Shown piece by piece: positions 43,681 through 52,687 of a DNA stretch of 64,000 bases. Made by a program: the position numbers and the translations under genes. Numbering within the stretch: the first letter of the stretch is position 1; the number at the start of each line of letters is the position of its first letter. Source of the stretch: Aliidiomarina soli (GTDB taxonomy: Bacteria > Pseudomonadota > Gammaproteobacteria > Enterobacterales > Alteromonadaceae); contig NZ_PIPO01000001.1 of the NCBI RefSeq assembly GCF_003986975.1, positions 496,001 to 560,000 of the forward strand. The letters run 5' to 3'. The notes beneath the pieces were generated by a model. It saw only the letters and a program-made list of their open reading frames with translations, did not search any database and had not been told where the DNA came from.

Positions 43681-45224
43681 TGAGACCAATTCGCTGGCTA
43701 GGGCTTGGGGTGGTTACCCTGATAGTGCTTATAGCATGCTCAAGTCTGCCAGCGCTTGATGATCGTAGTGATAGTTTTGCTTACCCGGTGTCGGTTACGC
43801 AGAGTACTGCCATCGGGCAGTCGATAGCGGATGAGGTTGCCGCGCATCCGCAGCAAAGTGGCATTTTAACCCTACCGCAGGCGCAGGACGCCTTTGCGGC
43901 CCGGCTATTACTGGCAAGCGCCGCAGAGCGCAGCCTGGATGTGCAGTACTACATCTGGCGCAATGACAAGACCGGTCAGCTGTTAATGCAGTCTCTGTAT
44001 GATGCCGCACAGCGTGGTGTTCGGGTACGACTGTTAATTGATGATCTGAATAGCGGGCCAATTGAAGACAAGCTGGTTGCACTCAACCAGCATGCCAGTA
44101 TTGAAGTCCGTTTATTCAACCCGTTCGCTATCCGTGGCCCTCGTAGTTTAGGCTTTATTACCGACTTTGCGCGGGCCAACCGGCGCATGCACAACAAATC
44201 ATTCACTGCTGATAACCAGGTCACTATTATCGGTGGTCGTAACGTCGGCGATGACTATTTCAGCGGCGCCGACGGAGTCCTTTTTGCTGACCTCGATGCG
44301 CTGGCAATCGGTGAAGTCGTAACCGACGTTTCCACCGATTTTGATGGGTTCTGGAACAGTCAGTCGGCTTACCCTCTGGAACTGCTGACGTCACCGGTCT
44401 CCTCTGCGCAGAAAGCGAGCACTATTGCGACGTTATTTGAAAATGAAGAAGCCGCTACGCTGTTTATGCAAAGCATTCAGGATCGTGAGCTTTTTAATCA
44501 AATGCTGGATGGCGAGGTGCCGCTGGAATGGGCACAGACCCGAATGGTCAGCGATGATCCGCGAAAAGCCCTGGGTACAGTCGACGAAGACCAGCTGTTG
44601 ACCTATGCCTTACGCGACATTATGGGCAAACCCGAAGCGAGTATTTATCTGGTTTCACCATACTTCGTACCAACCCTAACGGGGGTTGAAACCCTTGAGG
44701 AAATGGCCGCTCGTGGGGTTGAGATCCATATTCTGACCAACTCATTTGCCGCCACCGATGTCGCGATTGTGCACTCCGGATACGCTAAATGGCGTCAACG
44801 TTTGCTGCAATCAGGCATCCGTATTTATGAAATGCGCCCCAGTGTGGTTGAACCTGACAATGGCAATCCTGATATACCTCGTTTTGCCAGCTCTGCGTCC
44901 AGTTTACATGCGAAAACCTTCGCCATTGACGGGGAGCGGGTATTTATTGGCTCGTTTAACTTTGACCCCCGTTCCGCCGCGCTGAATACTGAACTTGGCT
45001 TTGTTATTGAAAGCGAGACGCTGGCTCAGCAGACTGCTGATATTTTTGCCAGTGAAGTACCTTTTAACGCCTACGAGCTTCGTCTCGCGCCATCGGGTCG
45101 TATGTACTGGCTGGAACGTAACCCGGGGCACCACCAACGGCATGATACAGAACCCGATAGCACGTTGTTGCAACGCGCGTCGGTGCGTTTTTTTTCCTGG
45201 CTGCCAATTGACTGGTTGCTATAA
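43680..45224 (+). CDS. Phospholipase D-family lipoprotein
   Basis: 514 residues. The signal ends in lipobox LIACSSLP. Two HKD motifs are present: HNKSFTAD at His171 and HAKTFAID at His410, followed by IGGRNVGDDYF and IGSFNFDPRS. The pattern fits the PLD/cardiolipin-synthase superfamily, with an exported or lipid-anchored location. The exact substrate is unknown. It is coupled to the 34-aa gene upstream. Confidence 0.9.
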   Translation: MRPIRWLGLGVVTLIVLIACSSLPALDDRSDSFAYPVSVTQSTAIGQSIADEVAAHPQQSGILTLPQAQDAFAARLLLASAAERSLDVQYYIWRNDKTGQLLMQSLYDAAQRGVRVRLLIDDLNSGPIEDKLVALNQHASIEVRLFNPFAIRGPRSLGFITDFARANRRMHNKSFTADNQVTIIGGRNVGDDYFSGADGVLFADLDALAIGEVVTDVSTDFDGFWNSQSAYPLELLTSPVSSAQKASTIATLFENEEAATLFMQSIQDRELFNQMLDGEVPLEWAQTRMVSDDPRKALGTVDEDQLLTYALRDIMGKPEASIYLVSPYFVPTLTGVETLEEMAARGVEIHILTNSFAATDVAIVHSGYAKWRQRLLQSGIRIYEMRPSVVEPDNGNPDIPRFASSASSLHAKTFAIDGERVFIGSFNFDPRSAALNTELGFVIESETLAQQTADIFASEVPFNAYELRLAPSGRMYWLERNPGHHQRHDTEPDSTLLQRASVRFFSWLPIDWLL

Positions 45225-45315
45225 AGCTTTGATGTGGGTCAGCCTGAAGCCCTCAACGACTGTGCTAGGCTTGCGGTAGTTTTCAGGCAACCAGTGGTTT
45301 ATCAGGGAGATCAGT

Positions 45316-46593
45316 ATGCAGGCAAACTCAGTGCAACAGGCTTTGGAGCTTATTCAGGACAATGACATTATTTGGTGTCATTCGATGGCGGCCACGCCTT
45401 ATTTGTTGTTGCACGGGCTGGCAGATATTGCGTTGCAACGGCGTGATTTGACCTTGCTACAACTGCATACCGAGGGTAGTGAAAGGTTAGCAGACCCCGC
45501 GTTGCAGGGGCACCTGCGTCAGCGTGCTTTCTTTGTCGGTGGGTCGACCCGCCAGGCGGTGGCGTCGGGGCTGGCTGACTACGTACCAATTTTCCTGTCT
45601 GAAATTCCCAAACTGATGCGCAGTGGCGAACAACCTGTTGATACGGTTTTATGCCAGGTTTCTCCACCTGACAAACATGGGTTCTGTAGTCTGGGTATTT
45701 CAGTCGAAGCAACCCGTGCTGCGTTACAGGTCGCGAAACGTAAGATTGCCTGGATCAATCCGTCAATGCCGCGAACGCACGGTGATTCCTTTGTGCACCT
45801 GAGTGATTTTGACCGTACCTTTGAGTATCAGGCGCCCTTGCACGAACACCGGCCGGCCCGACAAAATGAGATTACCCGCCAAATTGGTGCCAATGTGGCC
45901 AGCCTGATCGACGATGGTGACTGTCTGCAACTTGGCATTGGCGCGATTCCAGATGCAACCCTGAGTTGCCTGCAGCAACATCAGAATCTCGGCATTCATA
46001 CCGAGATGTTTTCAGACGGTGTGCTGCCGCTGGTGCAGTCCGGGGTGATTAACAATAGCAATAAGCGCAAGCATCGAGGCCGCATAGTCACCACCTTTGC
46101 AATGGGGACTCAGGCCTTGTATGACTTTGTCGACGACAATCCGGATGTGGCTTTCCTTGATGTTGAGTACACCAACGATACCAGTGTTATTCGCAAAAAC
46201 CCGCAAGTGGTTTCGATTAACAGTGCATTGCAGGTGGACTTAAGTGGCCAGGTTTGTGCCGATTCGATGGGAACCTCAATTTACTCCGGCGTGGGTGGTC
46301 AAATGGACTTTGTCCGTGGCGCGGCACTTGCCGAAGGCGGCAAAGCCATTATTGCATTGCCCTCGACCGCCAAAGGCGGCCAGGTGTCCAGAATTAGTAG
46401 CATGTTGTCGCCTGGCGCCGGCGTCGTTACCACACGCGCACATGTGCACTATATTGTCACTGAATACGGGATTGCGAATTTACGCGCGCGCAGTATTAAA
46501 GAGCGTGCAAAGGCATTAATTGAGATCGCACACCCGAACTTTCGCGAGACACTGGAACAGGCGTTCTGGCAGGACTGGGGACTTTCGCTATGA
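45316..46593 (+). CDS. Acetyl-CoA hydrolase/transferase family (4-hydroxybutyrate CoA-transferase-like)
   Basis: 425 residues. Motifs: GIGAIPDATLSCL, LGIHTEMFSDGVLPL (with the Glu that forms the CoA thioester), TFAMGTQALYDFVDDNPDV, SINSALQVDLSGQVCADSMG and GVGGQMDFVRGA...TTRAHVHYIVTEYGIANLR. The family moves CoA between carboxylic acids; which ones is not visible. A GGGAGATC ribosome site precedes the ATG. It stands alone. Confidence 0.9.
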   Translation: MQANSVQQALELIQDNDIIWCHSMAATPYLLLHGLADIALQRRDLTLLQLHTEGSERLADPALQGHLRQRAFFVGGSTRQAVASGLADYVPIFLSEIPKLMRSGEQPVDTVLCQVSPPDKHGFCSLGISVEATRAALQVAKRKIAWINPSMPRTHGDSFVHLSDFDRTFEYQAPLHEHRPARQNEITRQIGANVASLIDDGDCLQLGIGAIPDATLSCLQQHQNLGIHTEMFSDGVLPLVQSGVINNSNKRKHRGRIVTTFAMGTQALYDFVDDNPDVAFLDVEYTNDTSVIRKNPQVVSINSALQVDLSGQVCADSMGTSIYSGVGGQMDFVRGAALAEGGKAIIALPSTAKGGQVSRISSMLSPGAGVVTTRAHVHYIVTEYGIANLRARSIKERAKALIEIAHPNFRETLEQAFWQDWGLSL

Positions 46594-46640
46594 TGTTACT
46601 GGCGTAACCCACTAACGTTCAGCTAATAGGAAATGGGTAG

Positions 46641-49343
46641 ATGGCGAACAAGGATTCGGATTCAGCACAGCGGGCACAAACGGCCTGGTACCAGACGACC
46701 ATCGATCAGGTAAGCAAAGCCTTTGCTACCGATCATAAACACGGGCTCACGGACGCCCAAGCTGGCCAACTGAGAGAGCAGTATGGTGACAACCGCTTGC
46801 CAGATAAAAAGCGTGACCCGGCCTGGAAACGCTTACTTAAGCAACTGAATAACCTCCTCATTGTGGTGCTGCTGGTCGCGGCGGCCCTGGCTGCTGTTTT
46901 AGCTGAGTGGCTCGAAGTCATGGTCATTCTGGCTGTGGTGATGGTCAACGTGTTGATCGGTTTTTTTCAGGAAGGTAAAGCGGAAAAGGCGTTACAAGCC
47001 ATTCAAGGGATGCTGGCAGAATACAGTCAGGTTATTCGCCAGGGGCACAAGCAGCAGATTGAAAGCACTCAGTTGGTACCCGGCGACCTGTTGTTGCTTG
47101 AGGCGGGCGACAAGGTCGCGGCGGATGTGCGTCTGGTCAAGGTCAACAATCTGGCGCTGCAGGAGGCGGCGTTAACGGGAGAGTCGGTTGCGGTAGAGAA
47201 ACACAGCAGCACATTAGACCACACTATGCCGTTGGCCGAGCGCAGCAACATGGCGTTCGCTGGCACTCTGGTTACCCAGGGCCAGGGGCAGGGCATCGTG
47301 GTTGCTACCGGGGCCAATACCGAACTCGGTCATGTCAATCAAATGCTCGCCAGTGTCGAACAGCTCACTACACCGCTATTGCGCCAGATGGCCCAGTTTG
47401 CCCGCTACCTGACCATGGCTATTTTGCTGGTTGGAGTGCTGGTATTTGCGCTGGGTATGCTGCGTGGTAACGACGCCAGTTATATGTTTATGGCGGTGGT
47501 GAGTCTGGTGGTTGCAGCTATCCCGGAAGGATTACCAACCATTCTGACCGTGGCGCTGGCCATAGGCGTGACCAGGATGGCGTCCCGGCATGCCATTATC
47601 AGGCGCTTGCCTGCTGTCGAAACCATTGGTGCGGTGTCGATTATATGCTCAGACAAAACCGGCACCCTGACCCGCAACGAGATGACCGCGACCGCACTGG
47701 TGTCACCCCAGGGCCGATTTGAGGTAAGCGGTGTAGGCTATGCGCCGCATGGGGATATTCAGGGCGACAGTGGGGTTCGTGCAGAACAACGAATTTTTGA
47801 GATCGCCTTACTCTGCAATGAAGCTCATCTGGTGGAGGATGAAAACGGCTTTCAGGTGCGCGGGGACCCAATGGAAGGTGCTTTGCTTGCGTTGGCGGGC
47901 AAAGCTGGCCTGGATACAAAAAGCATTCGTCAGCAATGGCCGCGTAGCGACGAGATCCCGTTCGATAGTGGCTATAAATACATGGCAACTCTGCATCGTG
48001 ATACCGCGCATGATTCAGCTGACAGTGGCGTTGCACTGGCCTTGGTGAAGGGCGCACCGGAAGCCATTTTGCAGCGTTGCAGTAGTCTCTATAACAGCGC
48101 AGCGCCGTTTGAGATCGATACCTGGCATGCGCATATTGATGCTTTGGCCGGGCAGGGCAACCGGGTACTGGCGCTGGCCTGTAAACCTTTCGCAGCAGAC
48201 GCGACGCTAAGCCACGAGAGTATCGCCAGTGATTTGCAGCTGGTTGCCCTGGTTGCGATCATGGACCCGCCGCGTGATGAAGCTATTAGCGCGATTGAAG
48301 AGTGCCATCAGGCTGGCATTGCGGTGAAAATGATCACCGGCGATCATGTACAGACCGCTGCAGCCATTGGTCGCATGCTGCACCTGAAACACCCGCATAA
48401 TGCGTTGACCGGCAGTGAAATTGACCAGATGGACGATGAAGCGCTGTCACAGGCTTTGCAGGACACGGACATATTCGCACGTACCACGCCGGCGCATAAG
48501 CTGCGCCTGGTGACGTTGCTGCAGGCCGGGAACAGGGCAGTGGCCATGACCGGGGACGGGGTGAACGACGCGCCTGCTTTGAAACGGGCCGATATCGGGA
48601 TTGCAATGGGCAAGGGCGGTACCGCGGCGGCTCGTGAAGCGAGTGAGATGGTGCTGACAGATGATAATTTCGCCACCATTGTTAAAGCCGTCCACGAAGG
48701 ACGCACAGTTTACGATAATCTGAAGAAAGCGATCACCTTTTTGCTCCCGGTCAACGGCGGTGAGTCGCTGGCTATTATTCTGGCGCTGCTGATAGGGCTA
48801 ACCCTGCCGATTATGCCGTTGCAGATCCTCTGGGTGAATATGGTGAGCTCAATCGCGCTGGCTCTGGCGCTGGCGTTTGAGGCCAGTGAGGACGACGTCA
48901 TGCGTCGTCCTCCGCGTGCGCCCACTGAACCCTGGTTATCGGGGTTTATTATCTGGCGTATTGGGTTGGTATCGGTACTTTTTACCGCAGGCATTTTTGC
49001 GGTGTTTGAATGGGCGCAATGGCAAGGTTATAGCGATGAGTACGCCCGCACGATGGCGGTCAATACGCTGGTGGCGATGGAAGTCTGGTACCTGTTTAGT
49101 GTGCGTTACCTGCGCCGCGCGTCGTTCTCAATACCCGATCTGAAAGGTACGCCACCTGTTCTGCTGGCGGTGATGGCAGTATTTGTGCTGCAACTTTTGT
49201 TTACTTATAGCCCCTGGTTACAAACACTGTTTGCCAGCGAACCTTTAAGCATGCAGCATGGTCTGCTATGCGTTGCGGTCGGCATTATTCTGTTCGCTAT
49301 TCTTGAGCTGGAAAAATGGCTGCAACGACGCTTTAAACCGTGA
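46641..49343 (+). CDS. P2-type cation-transporting ATPase
   Basis: 900-residue membrane ATPase. An N-terminal cation-ATPase domain (AKAFATDHKHGLTDAQAGQL), actuator LTGESVAVEK, phosphorylated Asp338 in DKTGTLTRNEM, KGAPE, TGDHVQTA and TGDGVNDAPALK. Membrane helices include VAAIPEGLPTILTVALAIG (M4), NGGESLAIILALLIG (M5) and LWVNMVSSIALALALAFE (M6). The M4 PEGLP motif fits Ca2+- or Na+/K+-type pumps, but ion choice cannot be settled by eye. Convergent with, and overlapping by 11 bp, the LysR gene. Confidence 0.9.
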   Translation: MANKDSDSAQRAQTAWYQTTIDQVSKAFATDHKHGLTDAQAGQLREQYGDNRLPDKKRDPAWKRLLKQLNNLLIVVLLVAAALAAVLAEWLEVMVILAVVMVNVLIGFFQEGKAEKALQAIQGMLAEYSQVIRQGHKQQIESTQLVPGDLLLLEAGDKVAADVRLVKVNNLALQEAALTGESVAVEKHSSTLDHTMPLAERSNMAFAGTLVTQGQGQGIVVATGANTELGHVNQMLASVEQLTTPLLRQMAQFARYLTMAILLVGVLVFALGMLRGNDASYMFMAVVSLVVAAIPEGLPTILTVALAIGVTRMASRHAIIRRLPAVETIGAVSIICSDKTGTLTRNEMTATALVSPQGRFEVSGVGYAPHGDIQGDSGVRAEQRIFEIALLCNEAHLVEDENGFQVRGDPMEGALLALAGKAGLDTKSIRQQWPRSDEIPFDSGYKYMATLHRDTAHDSADSGVALALVKGAPEAILQRCSSLYNSAAPFEIDTWHAHIDALAGQGNRVLALACKPFAADATLSHESIASDLQLVALVAIMDPPRDEAISAIEECHQAGIAVKMITGDHVQTAAAIGRMLHLKHPHNALTGSEIDQMDDEALSQALQDTDIFARTTPAHKLRLVTLLQAGNRAVAMTGDGVNDAPALKRADIGIAMGKGGTAAAREASEMVLTDDNFATIVKAVHEGRTVYDNLKKAITFLLPVNGGESLAIILALLIGLTLPIMPLQILWVNMVSSIALALALAFEASEDDVMRRPPRAPTEPWLSGFIIWRIGLVSVLFTAGIFAVFEWAQWQGYSDEYARTMAVNTLVAMEVWYLFSVRYLRRASFSIPDLKGTPPVLLAVMAVFVLQLLFTYSPWLQTLFASEPLSMQHGLLCVAVGIILFAILELEKWLQRRFKP

Positions 49344-50211
49344 CCACATGGCGCAGCCAGTTGGTAAATGCGACCACCGCCAGTTCATTTTCTTTATGTC
49401 GCGCATGAAAGGTTTGCAACATGCCCGGTGCATCCACAGTCAGTTCCTGTGCGGGTAAATCGACCGCGAGACGCTGCCCCTGACGTGGCTGGGAATAATG
49501 GCTGGGCATCAGCAGCTGACCATGTTGCAACTGCGCCAGGGTCAGTGCCATGCCGGTGTTTGCCACTTCCTGCACACCGCGATAGGTCAGCGTGGTGCCG
49601 GCTTTACGCTGCTGTTGGGTCAGGTTGCTTAAGTCGCCACTGCCGATGACCGAAAACAGGGGGCCTTTAGCGTCGCCGTGGAGTTGCCAGTGAAACTCCT
49701 GCACCGGGGTCATCACCACGCCTTTGCCGCGCATCTGGCCACAACTCAGCACCACATCCACTTCATTGCGTTCCAGCGCGTTACGCCAGTAGTCGGCGGA
49801 TGCTTCGCTGAGGTATTCATCCGCCTGCTGAATTTGCAGTTTGAGATGAGGGTATAGCGAGTGGAAGTCATCCAGCCAGGGGGCGAGAAACCATTGCAGG
49901 CAATTTTCATGCACTGCCAGACGCAAGGTACGGATATCAGCCGCTTTGCTTTGGGTTAAGGTATTGATAAGCTCGTCGAGTTGCGAAAAAATGCGCTGCA
50001 ACTCCGGGGCGAGCAGACTGCCGGCGTCGGTTAATGCGTGCATCCGGTTATCGCGTTGTACTAAACGCAGGCCGAGTTGCTCTTCGAGCGTCTGAATTTG
50101 TCGGCTCACGGCCGATTGAGTGACCCCGAGTTTGTCGGCGGCACCTTTAAAACTGCGGGTTTCGGCGACAGCGGCAAGGACACGCAGAGCATTGAGTGAG
50201 GCGCGTTTCAT
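49333..50211 (-). CDS. LysR-family transcriptional regulator
   Basis: 292 residues. N-terminal HTH: LNALRVLAAVAETRSFKGAADKLGVTQSAVSRQIQTLEEQLG, then a typical effector-binding domain. It is divergent from a LysE-type exporter, so it probably controls it. An ATTC-N6-GAAT box lies in the gap. Confidence 0.92.
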   Translation of the reverse strand: MKRASLNALRVLAAVAETRSFKGAADKLGVTQSAVSRQIQTLEEQLGLRLVQRDNRMHALTDAGSLLAPELQRIFSQLDELINTLTQSKAADIRTLRLAVHENCLQWFLAPWLDDFHSLYPHLKLQIQQADEYLSEASADYWRNALERNEVDVVLSCGQMRGKGVVMTPVQEFHWQLHGDAKGPLFSVIGSGDLSNLTQQQRKAGTTLTYRGVQEVANTGMALTLAQLQHGQLLMPSHYSQPRQGQRLAVDLPAQELTVDAPGMLQTFHARHKENELAVVAFTNWLRHVVTV

Positions 50212-50225
50212 TGTGAGTTTTTCTC

Positions 50226-50239
50226 ATTCTGGTATGAAT
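50226..50239. promoter_or_regulatory. LysR-type binding-site candidate
   Basis: ATTC (50226-50229) and GAAT (50236-50239) are inverted copies six bases apart, in the gap between the divergent lysR and lysE-like genes. The dyad resembles T-N11-A sites; the fit is by eye. Confidence 0.4.
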
Positions 50240-50280
50240 TACAGTTAATTTTAGCTGGCTAATTAAGGGGACACAAGCCG

Positions 50281-50913
50281 TTGTCTGAGTATCTTTTCGA
50301 GTTTACCACCATAGCCGTTGCGCACTTACTGGCCGTGATGAGCCCGGGTCCGGACTTCGCCGTCGTCAGTCGTTACGCGGTGCGTTATGGGATCCGGCTT
50401 GGCTGCATTATTGCTATCGGTGTGGGGACCGGCATTCTGGTTCATATTGCCTACTCGCTGCTCGGTGTGGCGCTGGTCATCCATCGCACCCCCTGGCTTT
50501 ACCAAGCCCTCCTGCTGGCAGCCAGTGGCTACTTTATCTGGCTCGGCTGGAACGCGATGCGGGCGCCAGCGATGACTCAGACTATTGATATCGAGCAAGC
50601 GGATCGACTGAGTGCAGGCAAGGCGTTTGTACTGGGCTTTATCACCAATGCACTGAACCCTAAAGCGACGTTGTTTTTTCTGGCACTATTCACCACCCTG
50701 ATAGCGCCACAGACGCCAATGCTGGTGAAAGCGGGCTATGGTCTGTATATGGCGTTGGCTACCATGGCCTGGTTTTGTTTGTTGGCGTTGATGCTCGGCA
50801 ATGACTGGATGCGTCGCTTATTGTTGGCGAAGGGCTATTGGTTTGATCGGGTAATGGGGGCGTTTCTGTGGTTACTTGCAGCGCACTTGCTGTGGCAATG
50901 GTGGCAGAGTTGA
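50281..50913 (+). CDS. LysE/RhtB-family amino-acid exporter
   Basis: 210 residues with about six membrane helices. The opening LLAVMSPGPDFAVVSRYAVRYGIRLGCIIAIGVGTG and FITNALNPKATLFFLALFTTLI are the RhtB family signature. A TTG start is used after AAGGGG. Probably regulated by the divergent LysR protein. The amino acid exported is unknown. Confidence 0.9.
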   Translation: MSEYLFEFTTIAVAHLLAVMSPGPDFAVVSRYAVRYGIRLGCIIAIGVGTGILVHIAYSLLGVALVIHRTPWLYQALLLAASGYFIWLGWNAMRAPAMTQTIDIEQADRLSAGKAFVLGFITNALNPKATLFFLALFTTLIAPQTPMLVKAGYGLYMALATMAWFCLLALMLGNDWMRRLLLAKGYWFDRVMGAFLWLLAAHLLWQWWQS

Positions 50914-50967
50914 ACTTCCGTTATACTAACGCCTTTGTAGTAACGCGAATCAAGGACCGCCATCGGC

Positions 50968-51849
50968 ATGCAATTATTTGTAAATGATCTGACTGTTATC
51001 GACTTTTCTTACCTTTGTCCCCAGCGGGGTATAGTCGGCGAAAGCTGGATCGTCGATATCACTTTAGACGGGTCGTTGAATGACCAGTCGATGGTGCTGG
51101 ATTTCGGCCGCGTTAAGAAGCAAATTAAAGCGATTATTGACGACTCCGTCGACCATAAGCTGGCAGTTCCCGCTGAACATCCCTTTACCAAAGTCAGCCG
51201 CAACCAGGATGAAAGTGGTTACTGGGTCGATTTCATGCGCCCGGATAATGGCTCCATTCATTTATTCTGTCCTGCGGACGCTTATGCCTTTGTCGATGCC
51301 GATGAAGTGACAATGGACACCGTTAAAGCCTATCTGCATGGGGTAATCAAGCGTCAGCTGCCAACTAACGTTGAAGGTCTGCAATTGACATTGCGAGCTG
51401 AACAAATCAACGGATTTTATTATCACTACACCCATGGCCTGAAGAAACATGACGGCAACTGCCAACGAATTGCCCACGGCCACCGCTCAGCGATTCAGGT
51501 CTATTTGAATGGCATGCGTACCCCGCGACTGGAGCAACAATGGGCACGTAAGTGGCAGGATATCTATGTTGGCTCCGTCGAGGATGTGGTGATGCCGAAC
51601 TCGATGCAGCTGTCTGAGTATGGCCGCGAGAGCGTGGGCAACGATCACGTCTGCTATAGTTATCAAGCTGATCAGGGGCTATTTGAGCTGGCTGTGCCAC
51701 GAACTGAGAATACGGTAATTGATACCGATTCAACCGTTGAATGCATTTCTAACTACCTGGCGGCGACGATTAAAATGGCGGAACCTGAGGCGGACGTTAA
51801 GGTCATCGCTTATGAAGGTGTTGGCAAAGGAGCTATTGGCTATGCGTAA
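50968..51849 (+). CDS. Two-domain 6-carboxytetrahydropterin synthase-like protein
   Basis: 293 residues, about twice the length of QueD. The N-terminal half has MQLFVNDLTVIDFSYLCPQRGIVGESWIVD and VLDFGRVKKQIKAIIDDSVDHKLAVP, which follow the PTPS fold (DFG.vk..... DH..L). The C-terminal half has FYYHYTHGLKKHDGNCQRIAHGHRSAIQVYLNG, with the zinc-binding histidine pattern (H and HGH) seen in PTPS enzymes. Two tandem PTPS-like domains are thus likely. The pathway (queuosine precursor or other pterin) cannot be fixed. It overlaps the M23 gene by eight bases. Confidence 0.75.
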   Translation: MQLFVNDLTVIDFSYLCPQRGIVGESWIVDITLDGSLNDQSMVLDFGRVKKQIKAIIDDSVDHKLAVPAEHPFTKVSRNQDESGYWVDFMRPDNGSIHLFCPADAYAFVDADEVTMDTVKAYLHGVIKRQLPTNVEGLQLTLRAEQINGFYYHYTHGLKKHDGNCQRIAHGHRSAIQVYLNGMRTPRLEQQWARKWQDIYVGSVEDVVMPNSMQLSEYGRESVGNDHVCYSYQADQGLFELAVPRTENTVIDTDSTVECISNYLAATIKMAEPEADVKVIAYEGVGKGAIGYA

Positions 51850-52687
51850 ATGGTACGGTTTACCGGGAATACTACTACTCGCCGGGCTTGGCTCGGTGCA
51901 GGCGGACGAGCACGTGAGCGAGCATCGCCTCAACGACTATGTTCAGTTGCAAGGGCAGTTGACCCAGGGGGCGCTGGTTGTCGGTAAAACCGAGCCGGGC
52001 TTTAAGGTGCGCCTGAACGGCGAAGAACTAACGGTCGGTGAGTATGGCTATTTTGTTTTTGGTTTGCCACGCGAAGCGGATGCTGAACAAACGCTCACAG
52101 TAACGGATGCAGAGGGGAGTGAACATAGCTCGACACTGGATGTGGCGTCACGTGAATTTAATATTCAACGAATAGAAGGGTTACCGCAACAGACAGTAAC
52201 TCCGGATCCTGCGGCTCAGGAGCGAATTCGGGCTGAAAATCAGCAGGTTGCGCAGGCCCGTCAGGTTCGTAGCAAGATGACGTATTTTACCGGCCCGTAC
52301 GCCTGGCCGGCAGAAGGGCGTATTAGTGGTGTGTACGGTTCGCAACGTATTCTTAATGGCGAGCCACGGGCACCGCACTGGGGCATCGATATTGCCGCAC
52401 CTACCGGCACCCCTGTGTATGCGCCGATAGGTGGTATCGTGGTATTGGCCCACCCGGATATGCTGATGTCCGGCGGCACCTTGATTGTTGACCACGGCCA
52501 TGGGGTATTTTCGAGCTTTTTGCACCTGCATCGTATTTACGTTGATGTCGGCGATTATCTGCAACAAGGCGATCCTATTGCTGAAATAGGTGCCACAGGG
52601 CGCGCGACAGGGCCTCATCTTGACTGGCGCATGAACTGGGAATCAACACGAGTCGATCCCCAGCTTTTGTTACCCCCGCGGGATTGA
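51842..52687 (+). CDS. M23-family metallopeptidase
   Basis: 281 residues from the ATG at 51842 (MRKWYGLPGILLLAGLGSVQADEH), which has a signal peptide. The C-terminal LytM domain has HWGIDIAAPTGTPVYAP (H, D ligands), DHGHGVFSSFLHLHRI (HxH) and GPHLDWRMNWE. It probably cuts cell-wall peptides in the periplasm. The start overlaps the PTPS-like gene stop by eight bases. Its 3' end overlaps the convergent M61 gene by 18 bp. Confidence 0.9.
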   Translation: MRKWYGLPGILLLAGLGSVQADEHVSEHRLNDYVQLQGQLTQGALVVGKTEPGFKVRLNGEELTVGEYGYFVFGLPREADAEQTLTVTDAEGSEHSSTLDVASREFNIQRIEGLPQQTVTPDPAAQERIRAENQQVAQARQVRSKMTYFTGPYAWPAEGRISGVYGSQRILNGEPRAPHWGIDIAAPTGTPVYAPIGGIVVLAHPDMLMSGGTLIVDHGHGVFSSFLHLHRIYVDVGDYLQQGDPIAEIGATGRATGPHLDWRMNWESTRVDPQLLLPPRD

